Assembly (NCBI GenBank): GCA_945787485.1 | Contig: CALZHV010000017.1 | Span: 1 to 18,196, forward strand | Length of the DNA stretch: 18,196 bases | Direction: 5' to 3' | DNA from: an uncultured Lachnospiraceae bacterium | GTDB lineage: Bacteria > Bacillota > Clostridia > Lachnospirales > Lachnospiraceae | In this document: positions 6,948-14,722 of the stretch, piece after piece | Layout of the letters: each line of letters begins with the position of its first letter | Position numbering within the stretch: position 1 is the first letter of the stretch | Notes under the pieces: model-generated | The model's input: only the letters and a program-made list of their open reading frames with translations | Databases searched by the model: none | What the model was told of the DNA's origin: nothing | Program-made: the position numbers and the translations under genes

Positions 6948-9900
6948 TTATTTATCAATTGTTGATATTGCAACCGTAATTTCTTCAAGTACATCAAGCA
7001 ACACACGAACTGTATCAAGTGACGTAAATATTGTTACGTTATTCTCATTAGCACATCTTCTTATTGCTACACCATCCTCATAATGTATGCCTGAAAGAAC
7101 GGCTCTTGTATTTATTACGTAGCTTACATAGCCTGAACGAATTGCATCAAGTATTTCCGTACTTCCCTCGCTAAGCTTATGTCTGATTCTTGTACGTATA
7201 CCCTTTTGCTTTAAGAATTCCGCAGTACCTATTGAAGCTTCAATATTAAAGCCCATGTCATAAAATCTCTTAATAAGCGGAAGCGCCTCGTCTTTATCTT
7301 CATCTGCAAGTGTAACAACAACGGTTCCATAATTCGAAAGCTTATTGCCTGCCGCAATGAGCGCTTTGTACACAGCTCTGTGCATTTTATCATCATATCC
7401 GATAGCTTCACCTGTAGATTTCATTTCAGGTGAAAGATATGCATCCATACCGCTTAACTTTGAGAATGAAAATGCAGGAGCTTTCACATAACATCTCTTT
7501 TTCTCTTCAGGATATAAATCAAATATACCCTGCTCCTTAAGACTTCTTCCGAGAATAACATATGTCGCAATATCTGCCAGACTGTAGCCTGTTGCCTTAG
7601 AAAGAAACGGCACTGTTCTTGACGATCTTGGATTAACCTCAATAATATACACTTCATCATTTTCATCTACAATAAATTGAATATTGTACAATCCGACTAT
7701 TCCAATTCCAAGGCCAAGCTTCTTTGCGTATTGAAGTATTGTTCCTTTTACCTTATCTGATACGCTAAATGGAGGATATACAGATATCGAATCTCCCGAA
7801 TGTACACCTGTTCTTTCAACAAGCTCCATAATACCCGGTACAAATACATCTCTTCCGTCACATATCGCATCAACCTCAAGTTCTTTTCCTCTGATATATT
7901 TATCAACAAGTACCGGCTTATCCTCATCTATTTCTACGGCAGTCTTAAGGTAATGTCTTAAGTCTTCTTCCTTTGCAACAATCTGCATGGCTCTACCACC
8001 AAGAACAAAGCTTGGTCGTACAAGCACGGGATAACCAATCTCTTCAGCTGCTTTGACACCATCCTCAATATTTGTAACCGCACAACCTTTAGGCTGTGGA
8101 ATATTAAGTTCTTCAAGCAAAGCTTCAAATAACTCCCTGTTTTCTGCTTTTGCTATAGCTGCGCAGTCTGTTCCGACAATTTTAACACCATATTCCATAA
8201 GAGAATCCGCAAGATTGATGGCTGTCTGACCGCCGAGAGATGCAATAACACCGTCCGGATTTTCCATTGTTATTATATTTATTACATCTTCAGTACAAAG
8301 TGGTTCAAAATAAAGCTTATCTGATGTTGTGTAATCTGTAGAAACGGTTTCAGGATTATTGTTTATAATAATAGCCTCATATCCGGCTTCTTTAATTGTC
8401 TGTACAGCATGAACCGTAGAATAATCAAATTCTACACCCTGTCCAATTCTTATCGGACCGGAGCCAAGAACTAATATCTTCTTTTTATCTGATATTACAG
8501 ATTCATTTTCTTCTTCATATGTCGAATAAAAATATGGTACATAGCTTTCAAACTCAGACGCGCATGTATCAATCATTTTATAGATTGGCTTAATATCATT
8601 ATCCTGTCTGATTTGGAATATTTCCTTTGGCTTTTTGCCCCAATACTTTGCTATTGCAACATCTGAAAATCCCATTTTTTTGGCTTTATATAATTCACTT
8701 ATATCGCCGACATTTTGCTTTAATAATGTTTCTTCTTCAACGATATTTCTGATTTTTCTCAAAAATAGTTTATCAATCTTTGTCAGCTCATATATTGTAT
8801 CTATAGCTTCGTCTCTTCTAATCAACTCAGCTATGGCAAATATTCTGTCATCTGTACCAATCTGAATATAATCTAACAAATCCTTTGTTTTATAATTATC
8901 GAACTTTGGCATATGAAGGTGAACCATACCTATTTCAAGTGAACGTATAGCTTTGAGTAAACTTTCTTCAATAGTACGCCCTATACTCATAGCCTCGCCG
9001 GTTGCCTTCATCTGAGTACTAAGTTTATTGTTTGCATCTGCAAATTTATCAAATGGGAATCTTGGTACCTTTGTAACAACATAATCAAGTGCAGGTTCGA
9101 AACAGGCAAGTGTATTTGCAAGCCGAATCTCATCAAGTCTCATACCAACGCCAATTTTTGCCGACACTCTTGCAATAGGATAACCGCTGGCCTTTGATGC
9201 AAGTGCAGAAGATCTTGAAACTCTTGGATTTACCTCTATCAAATAATATTGAAACGAGTTAGGATCAAGTGCAAACTGAACATTACATCCACCTTCTATT
9301 TTAAGAGTACGTATAATCTTTAAAGCACTGTCTCTAAGCATGTGATACTCTTTATTAGTAAGTGTCTGCGAAGGACAAACTACGATAGAATCACCTGTAT
9401 GAATACCTGCAGGATCCACATTTTCCATATTACAGATTGTAATAGCTGTATCTGCTGAATCACGTATTACCTCGTATTCAATTTCCTTATATCCCTTGAT
9501 GCTCTTTTCTACAAGAACCTGATTAACCGGTGAAAGCTCAAGACCATTTTTCAACAGCTCTACTAATTCTTTTTTATTTTCTGCAAAACCACCGCCCGTT
9601 CCGCCAAGTGTGAATGCAGGTCTTAGAACAACCGGATATCCAATATTTTCTGCTGCCTCAATACCTTCTTCAAGTGTATTGGCAACGAAAGAAGGAAGAA
9701 CCGGTTCTCCGATTTCTTCGCACATTTCCTTGAAAAGCTCTCTATCCTCAGCTCTTTCAATACTTTCAAAGCTTGTACCTAAAAGCTCAACATTACATTC
9801 TCTAAGTACTCCCTTTTTCTCAAGCTGCATTGCCAGATTAAGTCCTGTCTGACCGCCAATACCCGGAAGTATGGCATCAGGACGCTCCATACGGATGATT

Positions 9901-10127
9901 TTAGCAATAAATTCCAATGTGAGCGGCTCCATATAAACTTTATCCGCAATAGATGTATCAGTCATAATTGTAGCCGGATTTGAGTTGCAAAGAATGACCT
10001 CATATCCCTCCTCCTTAAGTGAAAGGCATGCCTGTGTTCCCGCATAGTCAAACTCTGCTGCCTGTCCTATAACTATAGGACCCGATCCGATTACAAGAAT
10101 TCTTTTTATATCAGTTCTCTTAGGCAT
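6948..10127 (-). CDS. carB: Carbamoyl-phosphate synthase large subunit
   Basis: CarB makes carbamoyl phosphate from bicarbonate, two ATP and ammonia delivered by the CarA subunit, feeding pyrimidine and arginine synthesis in the cytoplasm. At 1059 residues it has the normal bacterial length. Two homologous ATP-grasp halves are visible: the first starts RILVIGSGPIVIGQAAEFDY and the second, near residue 550, starts KILVLGSGPIRIGQGVEFDY. Each has its own set of ATP-grasp motifs (RPAFTLGGTGGG, EVNPRVSRSSALASKA; RPSFVLGGRAMQ, EVNPRSSRTVPFLSKA). The last 120 or so residues form the MGS-like allosteric domain, ending in a stretch typical of that fold. The start is clear: GGAGGT 8 nt before the ATG. 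The frame overlaps the end of carA by 8 bp (ATGCCTAA), which implies coupled translation. No break or missing motif was seen. Confidence 0.98.
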   Translation of the reverse strand: MPKRTDIKRILVIGSGPIVIGQAAEFDYAGTQACLSLKEEGYEVILCNSNPATIMTDTSIADKVYMEPLTLEFIAKIIRMERPDAILPGIGGQTGLNLAMQLEKKGVLRECNVELLGTSFESIERAEDRELFKEMCEEIGEPVLPSFVANTLEEGIEAAENIGYPVVLRPAFTLGGTGGGFAENKKELVELLKNGLELSPVNQVLVEKSIKGYKEIEYEVIRDSADTAITICNMENVDPAGIHTGDSIVVCPSQTLTNKEYHMLRDSALKIIRTLKIEGGCNVQFALDPNSFQYYLIEVNPRVSRSSALASKASGYPIARVSAKIGVGMRLDEIRLANTLACFEPALDYVVTKVPRFPFDKFADANNKLSTQMKATGEAMSIGRTIEESLLKAIRSLEIGMVHLHMPKFDNYKTKDLLDYIQIGTDDRIFAIAELIRRDEAIDTIYELTKIDKLFLRKIRNIVEEETLLKQNVGDISELYKAKKMGFSDVAIAKYWGKKPKEIFQIRQDNDIKPIYKMIDTCASEFESYVPYFYSTYEEENESVISDKKKILVLGSGPIRIGQGVEFDYSTVHAVQTIKEAGYEAIIINNNPETVSTDYTTSDKLYFEPLCTEDVINIITMENPDGVIASLGGQTAINLADSLMEYGVKIVGTDCAAIAKAENRELFEALLEELNIPQPKGCAVTNIEDGVKAAEEIGYPVLVRPSFVLGGRAMQIVAKEEDLRHYLKTAVEIDEDKPVLVDKYIRGKELEVDAICDGRDVFVPGIMELVERTGVHSGDSISVYPPFSVSDKVKGTILQYAKKLGLGIGIVGLYNIQFIVDENDEVYIIEVNPRSSRTVPFLSKATGYSLADIATYVILGRSLKEQGIFDLYPEEKKRCYVKAPAFSFSKLSGMDAYLSPEMKSTGEAIGYDDKMHRAVYKALIAAGNKLSNYGTVVVTLADEDKDEALPLIKRFYDMGFNIEASIGTAEFLKQKGIRTRIRHKLSEGSTEILDAIRSGYVSYVINTRAVLSGIHYEDGVAIRRCANENNVTIFTSLDTVRVLLDVLEEITVAISTIDK

Positions 10128-11217
10128 TGTTCTTTACCTCCTTCATATTAGCTATAAATTGATTAAACAAATATGAACTATCCTGTGGTCCCGGAGCACT
10201 CTCAGGATGGTACTGAACTCCAAATGCTTTATCCTTTTCACATGCAACACCCTCGATTGTTCCATCGAGCAAATTTATATGTGTCGCCTTAAGTTCTGTA
10301 GACACAAGGCTTTCCTTTGATACTGCATATGAGTGATTTTGTGAAGTTATTTCTATTTTATCTGTGAGGTTGTTACAAACAGGATGATTACCACCTCTGT
10401 GGCCAAACTTTAATTTGTACGTTGTCGCTCCGTAAGCAAGCGATAATATCTGGTGTCCAAGACATATACCAAATATCGGATATTTGCCTTTCAGGCTTTT
10501 TATTGTTTCAATTACTTCCGGAACATCTGTTGGGTCTCCCGGCCCGTTTGAAATAAATACACCGTCCGGATTTAATCCTTCTATAACAGAAGCCTGTGTG
10601 TTCCATGGTACAACTGTCACAACACAGCCCATATTATTCATGCTTCGTACTATATTCTGCTTCATTCCGCAATCTATAGCTACAACATGAAATGGCAAAT
10701 CATCACTACCGTATTTTACAATTTCTTTTCTGCTTACACGGCTTACTGCATTGTGAGGCAGCTCATGTGCCTTAAGCTTTTCTACTACTTCTGACACATC
10801 GGCATCACAGTCTGTTATCATTGCCTTACAGCTTCCAATATCACGTATACTTCTTGCAAGTTTACGAGTATCAATTCCGCTTATTCCTGCAATATTGTAT
10901 TTTTCCATTACACTTCCTAAAGTGTTTGTACTTCTGAAATTTGATGGCTCATCATTATATTCACGAACAATCAAAGCACTGATAGTTGGTGTTTCAGTTT
11001 CATAATCATCATCAGCCATTCCGTAATTACCAATCAAAGGATATGTCATAACAACACCCTGATCAGTATATGACGGATCTGATAAAATTTCCTGATATCC
11101 AACCATAGAAGTATTAAATACAATTTCAAGTATTTTGTCTTCCTGGCTTCCAAAGGCATCTCCTACATAAAAGGAGCCATCTTCCAAAATCAATTTTCTT
11201 TTTGTCTGTTCACTCAT
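10120..11217 (-). CDS. carA: Carbamoyl-phosphate synthase small (glutaminase) subunit
   Basis: CarA hydrolyses glutamine and passes ammonia through a tunnel to CarB. The 365-residue protein has the CarA-specific N-terminal domain (LILEDGSFYVGDAFG, FNTSMVGYQEILSDPSY) and a C-terminal class I glutamine amidotransferase with the catalytic triad C252 (GICLGHQIL), H337 and E339 (QYHPES); ISNGPGDP is also present. I place the start at the ATG at 11217, 9 nt after AAGAAGG. A TTG three codons upstream is in frame but touches that site and is unlikely. The gene lies 75-78 bp after the ANTAR regulator gene without a clear promoter or terminator between, so it is probably part of the gltB-gltD-glnA transcript. 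Confidence 0.97.
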   Translation of the reverse strand: MSEQTKRKLILEDGSFYVGDAFGSQEDKILEIVFNTSMVGYQEILSDPSYTDQGVVMTYPLIGNYGMADDDYETETPTISALIVREYNDEPSNFRSTNTLGSVMEKYNIAGISGIDTRKLARSIRDIGSCKAMITDCDADVSEVVEKLKAHELPHNAVSRVSRKEIVKYGSDDLPFHVVAIDCGMKQNIVRSMNNMGCVVTVVPWNTQASVIEGLNPDGVFISNGPGDPTDVPEVIETIKSLKGKYPIFGICLGHQILSLAYGATTYKLKFGHRGGNHPVCNNLTDKIEITSQNHSYAVSKESLVSTELKATHINLLDGTIEGVACEKDKAFGVQYHPESAPGPQDSSYLFNQFIANMKEVKNNA

Positions 11218-11253
11218 CCTTATCAACCTTCTTATTTTAATTTATAACATTAG

Positions 11254-11280
11254 AATGATGATTAAAGTATCTTCATCATT
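11254..11280 (-). other. Hairpin between the ANTAR gene and carA
   Basis: An 8-bp perfect stem AATGATGA/TCATCATT with an 11-nt loop that can pair further (AAG/CTT) lies 12 bp after the ANTAR stop codon. No T-run follows on the minus strand, so it is not an ordinary terminator. It could be a processing or stabilising stem or part of a regulatory RNA; no function can be shown. Confidence 0.4.
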
Positions 11281-11292
11281 ACAATAACGCAT

Positions 11293-11838
11293 TTAATCTA
11301 TCTGCCATTGCAAAATCATTTGTGCAGTTTCAACCATGCTCGTACTTGAATCCATACTGTTTTTTTGAATATATCTGAAAGCCTCCGGCTCAGTCATATC
11401 ATTTTTTTTCATTAATATTACCTTCGCTTTGTCAATCAATTGCTGTTCTTCCTTACTTCTCCTTTTAGGAGGTGTTTTTTTCTTGCGTGTTTTTCTGTCT
11501 AACTCAGCTAAAATTGATTCAACAGTATTTATTAACTCTGACTTTCTAAACGGAAGTCCTATTTTAATTATATCTTCAGGACATTCATCGAGTCTGTCCC
11601 TTGATGCCAATAGTATCATTTCATAGTAATCCGGCAGATTATCCTGTAATTGAGAAAAATACATATCCTTTAGATTTCTCGAGCATATAACAACTCCACT
11701 ATCCAATTGATGGGCCTTTTGCAATACGGCATTTCCTGTAGTACAGGTTTCAACTGTCTGAATGCCATGCGATACAAGGATGTCTCCTATTTTCTTAGCA
11801 TCCTCTATGCGTGGCATAGCTATAATTATACCGCCCAT
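11293..11838 (-). CDS. ANTAR-domain regulator with degenerate receiver, probable antiterminator of glutamine genes
   Basis: A 181-residue protein. The C-terminal part (about 129-176) is an ANTAR domain (EEQQLIDKAKVILMKKNDMT, EPEAFRYIQK, SMDSSTSMVETAQMIL), the three-helix RNA-binding fold of NasT, AmiR and EutV that prevents termination by holding a leader RNA hairpin. The N-terminal part (1-115) has the outline of a receiver, but the acidic pair is absent (IIIAMPRIED), the phospho-acceptor position in GVVICSRNLKDM is Ser53, and the usual KP is LPF. A very basic linker (KTRKKKTPPKRR, 117-127) lies between. Phosphorylation is therefore unlikely; a ligand or partner protein may work the switch (inference). 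The start has GAGGTG 8 nt upstream. It sits 15 bp behind glnA in what looks like one operon, so control of glutamine synthetase and glutamate synthase expression is the likely job. Confidence 0.85.
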   Translation of the reverse strand: MGGIIIAMPRIEDAKKIGDILVSHGIQTVETCTTGNAVLQKAHQLDSGVVICSRNLKDMYFSQLQDNLPDYYEMILLASRDRLDECPEDIIKIGLPFRKSELINTVESILAELDRKTRKKKTPPKRRSKEEQQLIDKAKVILMKKNDMTEPEAFRYIQKNSMDSSTSMVETAQMILQWQID

Positions 11839-11853
11839 ATTGCAAACACCTCG

Positions 11854-13149
11854 TTATACTTTGCTAAGATATGTTTTAACTTCCCAATCAGATACTTCTT
11901 CCATATATTCATCCCATTCGTTGAGCTTGGCTTTTATATATATATCTACGAATTCGCATCCAAGCACATCCGAAAGGAAGCTGTCATTTGCAACTATGCT
12001 TATTGCTTCTCTCAAAGTACCTGGCAGCTGTTCCACCGTCTTTTTGTCTTCCGTTAATTTTGATGAGCTGTCATCAAGCACCAAACCCTTTTCTATGCCA
12101 TCAAGGCCTGCCATAACACATAGTGCAATTGCAAGATACGGATTTGCTGCTGAATCCGGAAAACGTATTTCCAGCTTTGTATCCTCTGCATATCTTGCAG
12201 ACACACGAAGAAGAGAATTATCATTCTTTCTTGAGCATCTGATTTCCTTCGGAGCTTCAAAACCGGAATTAATTCTCTTATACGAATTCACTAATGGATT
12301 AGTCACAACACACATCGCTCTTGCATGTTCCATAATGCCTGCGATAAAGGCTTTTGCCTCGTCTTTAAGTTCATCATCCTTAGAATTAAATATATTTTTT
12401 CCATCCTTGTAGACAGAAAAATTCATGTGCATACCTGAACCTGCAACACCCTTCTTAGGTTTAGGCATAAATGAAGCATGAAGCCCGAAACGTCTTGCCG
12501 TTGATTTCACTGCACTTCTAAAAGTAATAATTGAATCAGCTATTTCAAGTGCTTCAGCTTCTCCAAAATCTATTTCATGCTGTCCCGGTGCCTTTTGATG
12601 ATGTGAAGACTCAATCTCAAATCCCATTTCTTCAAGAGCCATAACCATATCTCTTCTTGCATTTTCACCAAGGTCCATCGGACCAACATCCATATATCCT
12701 GCTTTTTCGTGTGTAAGTGTTGTTGGTATTCCATTATCATCTAAATGGAACAGAAAAAATTCACACTGAGGGTCAACATAAAAGTCATAACCTTTTTCGC
12801 GTGCTTTATTTAACACTTCCTTAAGTATGTATCTGGGACTCAAATTATATTCGTTACCCTTTCTGTCATGAATGTCGCAAAGTAATCTTGCAACACGCCT
12901 TTGCTGCGGTCTCCATGGCAATACAACAAATGTATCTAAATCAGGAGCAAGGTATAACTCCTCTTCACTTGCCCTTGTCTCATCAAATAATGCCGAACCG
13001 TCAAAAGCACATTTTTTATCCAACACCTTAGCTAACTGATTTGCTGTTACCGCTACATTCTTGAGGTTGCCGAACATATCCGTAAACTGCAGTCTAATAA
13101 ATTCGACATCTTCCTGTTCAACCATGTCTAATATTTCGTCCCTTGTCAT
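11854..13149 (-). CDS. glnA: Glutamine synthetase, type I
   Basis: GS joins ammonia to glutamate with ATP, giving glutamine; it acts as a cytoplasmic dodecamer. At 431 residues it has the length of the GSI-alpha group. Visible motifs: FDGSALFDETRASEEELYL (49-67), CEFFLF (129-134), the QHEIDF segment (190-195), the ATP-site signature MPKPKKGVAGSGMHMNFS (228-245) and the active-site loop NSYKRINSGFEAP (288-300). The adenylylation-site tyrosine motif of GSI-beta enzymes is not seen. Arg59 aligns with the arginine that gives feedback inhibition in Bacillus GS (inference). Start choice: ATGs at 13155 and 13149 are in frame; AGGAGG touches the first but is 6 nt from the second, so 13149 is preferred. 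It follows gltD by about 70 bp of structured DNA and precedes the ANTAR regulator by 15 bp. Confidence 0.97.
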   Translation of the reverse strand: MTRDEILDMVEQEDVEFIRLQFTDMFGNLKNVAVTANQLAKVLDKKCAFDGSALFDETRASEEELYLAPDLDTFVVLPWRPQQRRVARLLCDIHDRKGNEYNLSPRYILKEVLNKAREKGYDFYVDPQCEFFLFHLDDNGIPTTLTHEKAGYMDVGPMDLGENARRDMVMALEEMGFEIESSHHQKAPGQHEIDFGEAEALEIADSIITFRSAVKSTARRFGLHASFMPKPKKGVAGSGMHMNFSVYKDGKNIFNSKDDELKDEAKAFIAGIMEHARAMCVVTNPLVNSYKRINSGFEAPKEIRCSRKNDNSLLRVSARYAEDTKLEIRFPDSAANPYLAIALCVMAGLDGIEKGLVLDDSSSKLTEDKKTVEQLPGTLREAISIVANDSFLSDVLGCEFVDIYIKAKLNEWDEYMEEVSDWEVKTYLSKV

Positions 13150-13155
13150 TGTCAT

Positions 13156-13161
13156 CCTCCT
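13156..13161 (-). promoter_or_regulatory. glnA ribosome binding site that decides the start
   Basis: AGGAGG reads 13161-13156 on the minus strand. It abuts the ATG at 13155 but is correctly spaced (6 nt) from the ATG at 13149. It lies immediately 3' of the outer stem of the intergenic structure, sharing one base with it. Confidence 0.75.
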
Positions 13162-13228
13162 AAAATACTATACTAATCAATAGGCACCATACCCACTAAA
13201 AGCATGATGCCTAAAGCGGAGTATTTTA
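13161..13228 (-). other. Nested stem structure in the gltD-glnA gap
   Basis: Read as minus-strand RNA, an outer 9-bp perfect stem (UAAAAUACU at 13228-13220 with AGUAUUUUA at 13169-13161) encloses a 12-bp inner stem (13213-13202 with 13192-13181, arms AGGCAUCAUGC and GUAUGGUGCCU, two or three G-U pairs) with a 9-nt loop. The 5' arm begins with the gltD stop codon and the 3' arm ends at the glnA ribosome binding site. No T-run follows, so it is not a terminator. A translational switch, a stabilising or processing stem, or an ANTAR-related element are possible; the loop does not match the hexanucleotide loops known for ANTAR targets. Confidence 0.6.
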
Positions 13229-14710
13229 TAAATTTGTGTATCCCATCAAGAATTCATCTACCTGTTTTGCCGCATTTCTTCCCTCTCTTATTGCCCAGAC
13301 AACAAGTGACTGTCCTCTATGCATATCTCCACATGTAAATACATTCTCAACAGATGTCATGTATGAACCGCACTGTGTAAGCACATTAGTTCTTCCATCA
13401 CATTTTACACCCATATCGCTTACAATGTAATCCTCTGAGCCAAGAAATCCTGCAGAAATTAATACTAAATCAACGTCTATAGTCTCTTCACTTCCTTCGA
13501 CAGGAACCATATTCATTCTCTTTGTCTTATGATCCATTACTGCTTCAAGCTTAATGATAACCGCTGCCTTTACATTTCCGGCTTCATCCTTTATAAACTC
13601 TTTAACAGTTGTCTGATATACTCTTGGATCTTTTCCATATACTTCTATTGCTTCAGCCTGACCATAATCAGTCTTAAGCACCTTTGGCCATTCAGGCCAT
13701 GGATTAGAAGCTGTTCTTTCTTCAGGTGCCTTTGGCATCATCTCAAGCTGTATGACATTTTTGGCGCCAAGTCTTATTGATGTACCAACACAGTCATTAC
13801 CTGTATCACCGCCACCGATTACAAGAACATTCTTATCTTTTGCAAGCTCATATGGGACATTTTTAAAATTACTGTCAAGTAATATTTTAGTCACTTTGCT
13901 CAAAAAATCTACTGCAAAATAAATTCCATTTGCATCTCTTCCCGGAACATTTATATCTCTCGGATTTGATGCACCGCAAGCCAATATAACACTATCGTAA
14001 GAATCTTTCAACTCATTACTTGAAATATCCTTGCCAACATTTGTATTATATACAAATTTTATGCCAGCTTTCTCCATGAGTTTAATTCTTCGGTCTATTA
14101 CCCACTTCTCAAGCTTCATGTTAGGAATACCATATCTGAGCAAGCCACCTGCACGGTCACTTCTCTCATATATAGTAACATTGTGACCTCTCTCGTTTAA
14201 CATGGCTGCTGCTGCAAGTCCTGAAGGTCCGCTTCCGACTATTGCAATATTCTTGCCCGTTCTCGTCTTTGGTTCTTCCATCTTAACAAGATCATTTTCA
14301 AAAGCATATTCAATAACAGCTTTCTCATTTTCCTTTGTACAAACTGCCTCGCCATTATTTCCGCATGTACATGCTGCCTCACATAATGCAGGACATACTC
14401 TTGAAGTGAATTCAGGGAAGCAATGTGTCTTTGAAAGTCTCTTGTATGCCTGCTCAAAATTACCCTGATATACGAGGTCGTTTATTTCAGGTACAAGATT
14501 ATTTAAAGGACATCCGGAAGCCATTCCGGCTATCATCATTCCTGCCTGACAAAATGGTACTCCACAATCCATACATCTGGCAGCCTGAAGCTGTTGTTCC
14601 TTCAAAGGAAGGTTTCCGTGAAATTCTTTAAAATTTTTGATTCGCTCTGAAACAGGAGTTTCCGGGCCGGTTACTCTATCATATTCTAAAAAACCAGTTG
14701 TTTTAGCCAT
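13226..14710 (-). CDS. gltD: Glutamate synthase (NADPH) small subunit
   Basis: GltD takes electrons from NADPH and passes them through FAD and iron-sulfur clusters to GltB. The 494-residue protein starts with the cysteine-rich domain that binds 4Fe-4S clusters (C46, C49, C54, C67; then C97, C106, C110, C114, C116), followed by an FAD-binding Rossmann fold (VGSGPSG, 158-164; RAGGLLRYGIP near 186-196) and an NAD(P)H-binding fold (IGGGDTGNDC, 298-307). The end (FTCGDMHRGQSLVVWAIREG) is typical of the family. AGGAGG lies 7 nt before the ATG and overlaps the gltB stop codon, and only 12 bp separate the two genes, so expression is coupled. Related GltD-like subunits occur in other oxidoreductases, but the adjacent gltB makes the assignment firm. 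Confidence 0.96.
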   Translation of the reverse strand: MAKTTGFLEYDRVTGPETPVSERIKNFKEFHGNLPLKEQQLQAARCMDCGVPFCQAGMMIAGMASGCPLNNLVPEINDLVYQGNFEQAYKRLSKTHCFPEFTSRVCPALCEAACTCGNNGEAVCTKENEKAVIEYAFENDLVKMEEPKTRTGKNIAIVGSGPSGLAAAAMLNERGHNVTIYERSDRAGGLLRYGIPNMKLEKWVIDRRIKLMEKAGIKFVYNTNVGKDISSNELKDSYDSVILACGASNPRDINVPGRDANGIYFAVDFLSKVTKILLDSNFKNVPYELAKDKNVLVIGGGDTGNDCVGTSIRLGAKNVIQLEMMPKAPEERTASNPWPEWPKVLKTDYGQAEAIEVYGKDPRVYQTTVKEFIKDEAGNVKAAVIIKLEAVMDHKTKRMNMVPVEGSEETIDVDLVLISAGFLGSEDYIVSDMGVKCDGRTNVLTQCGSYMTSVENVFTCGDMHRGQSLVVWAIREGRNAAKQVDEFLMGYTNL

Positions 14711-14722
14711 TTCTTTACCCTC

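Noticed and set aside
11218..11226. TTG start three codons before the carA ATG
   Set aside because: The ribosome binding site would touch the TTG directly; the ATG at 11217 has usable spacing.
11762..12412. Plus-strand open frame of 216 codons opposite glnA
   Set aside because: It is antisense to a clear, fully conserved glnA, shows no recognisable protein features and has no ribosome binding site.
13181..13213. Classic ANTAR target (paired hairpins with A1/G4 hexanucleotide loops) before glnA
   Set aside because: The loop is 9 nt and no matching second hairpin is seen; a canonical target, if present, is more likely in the gltB leader outside the window.
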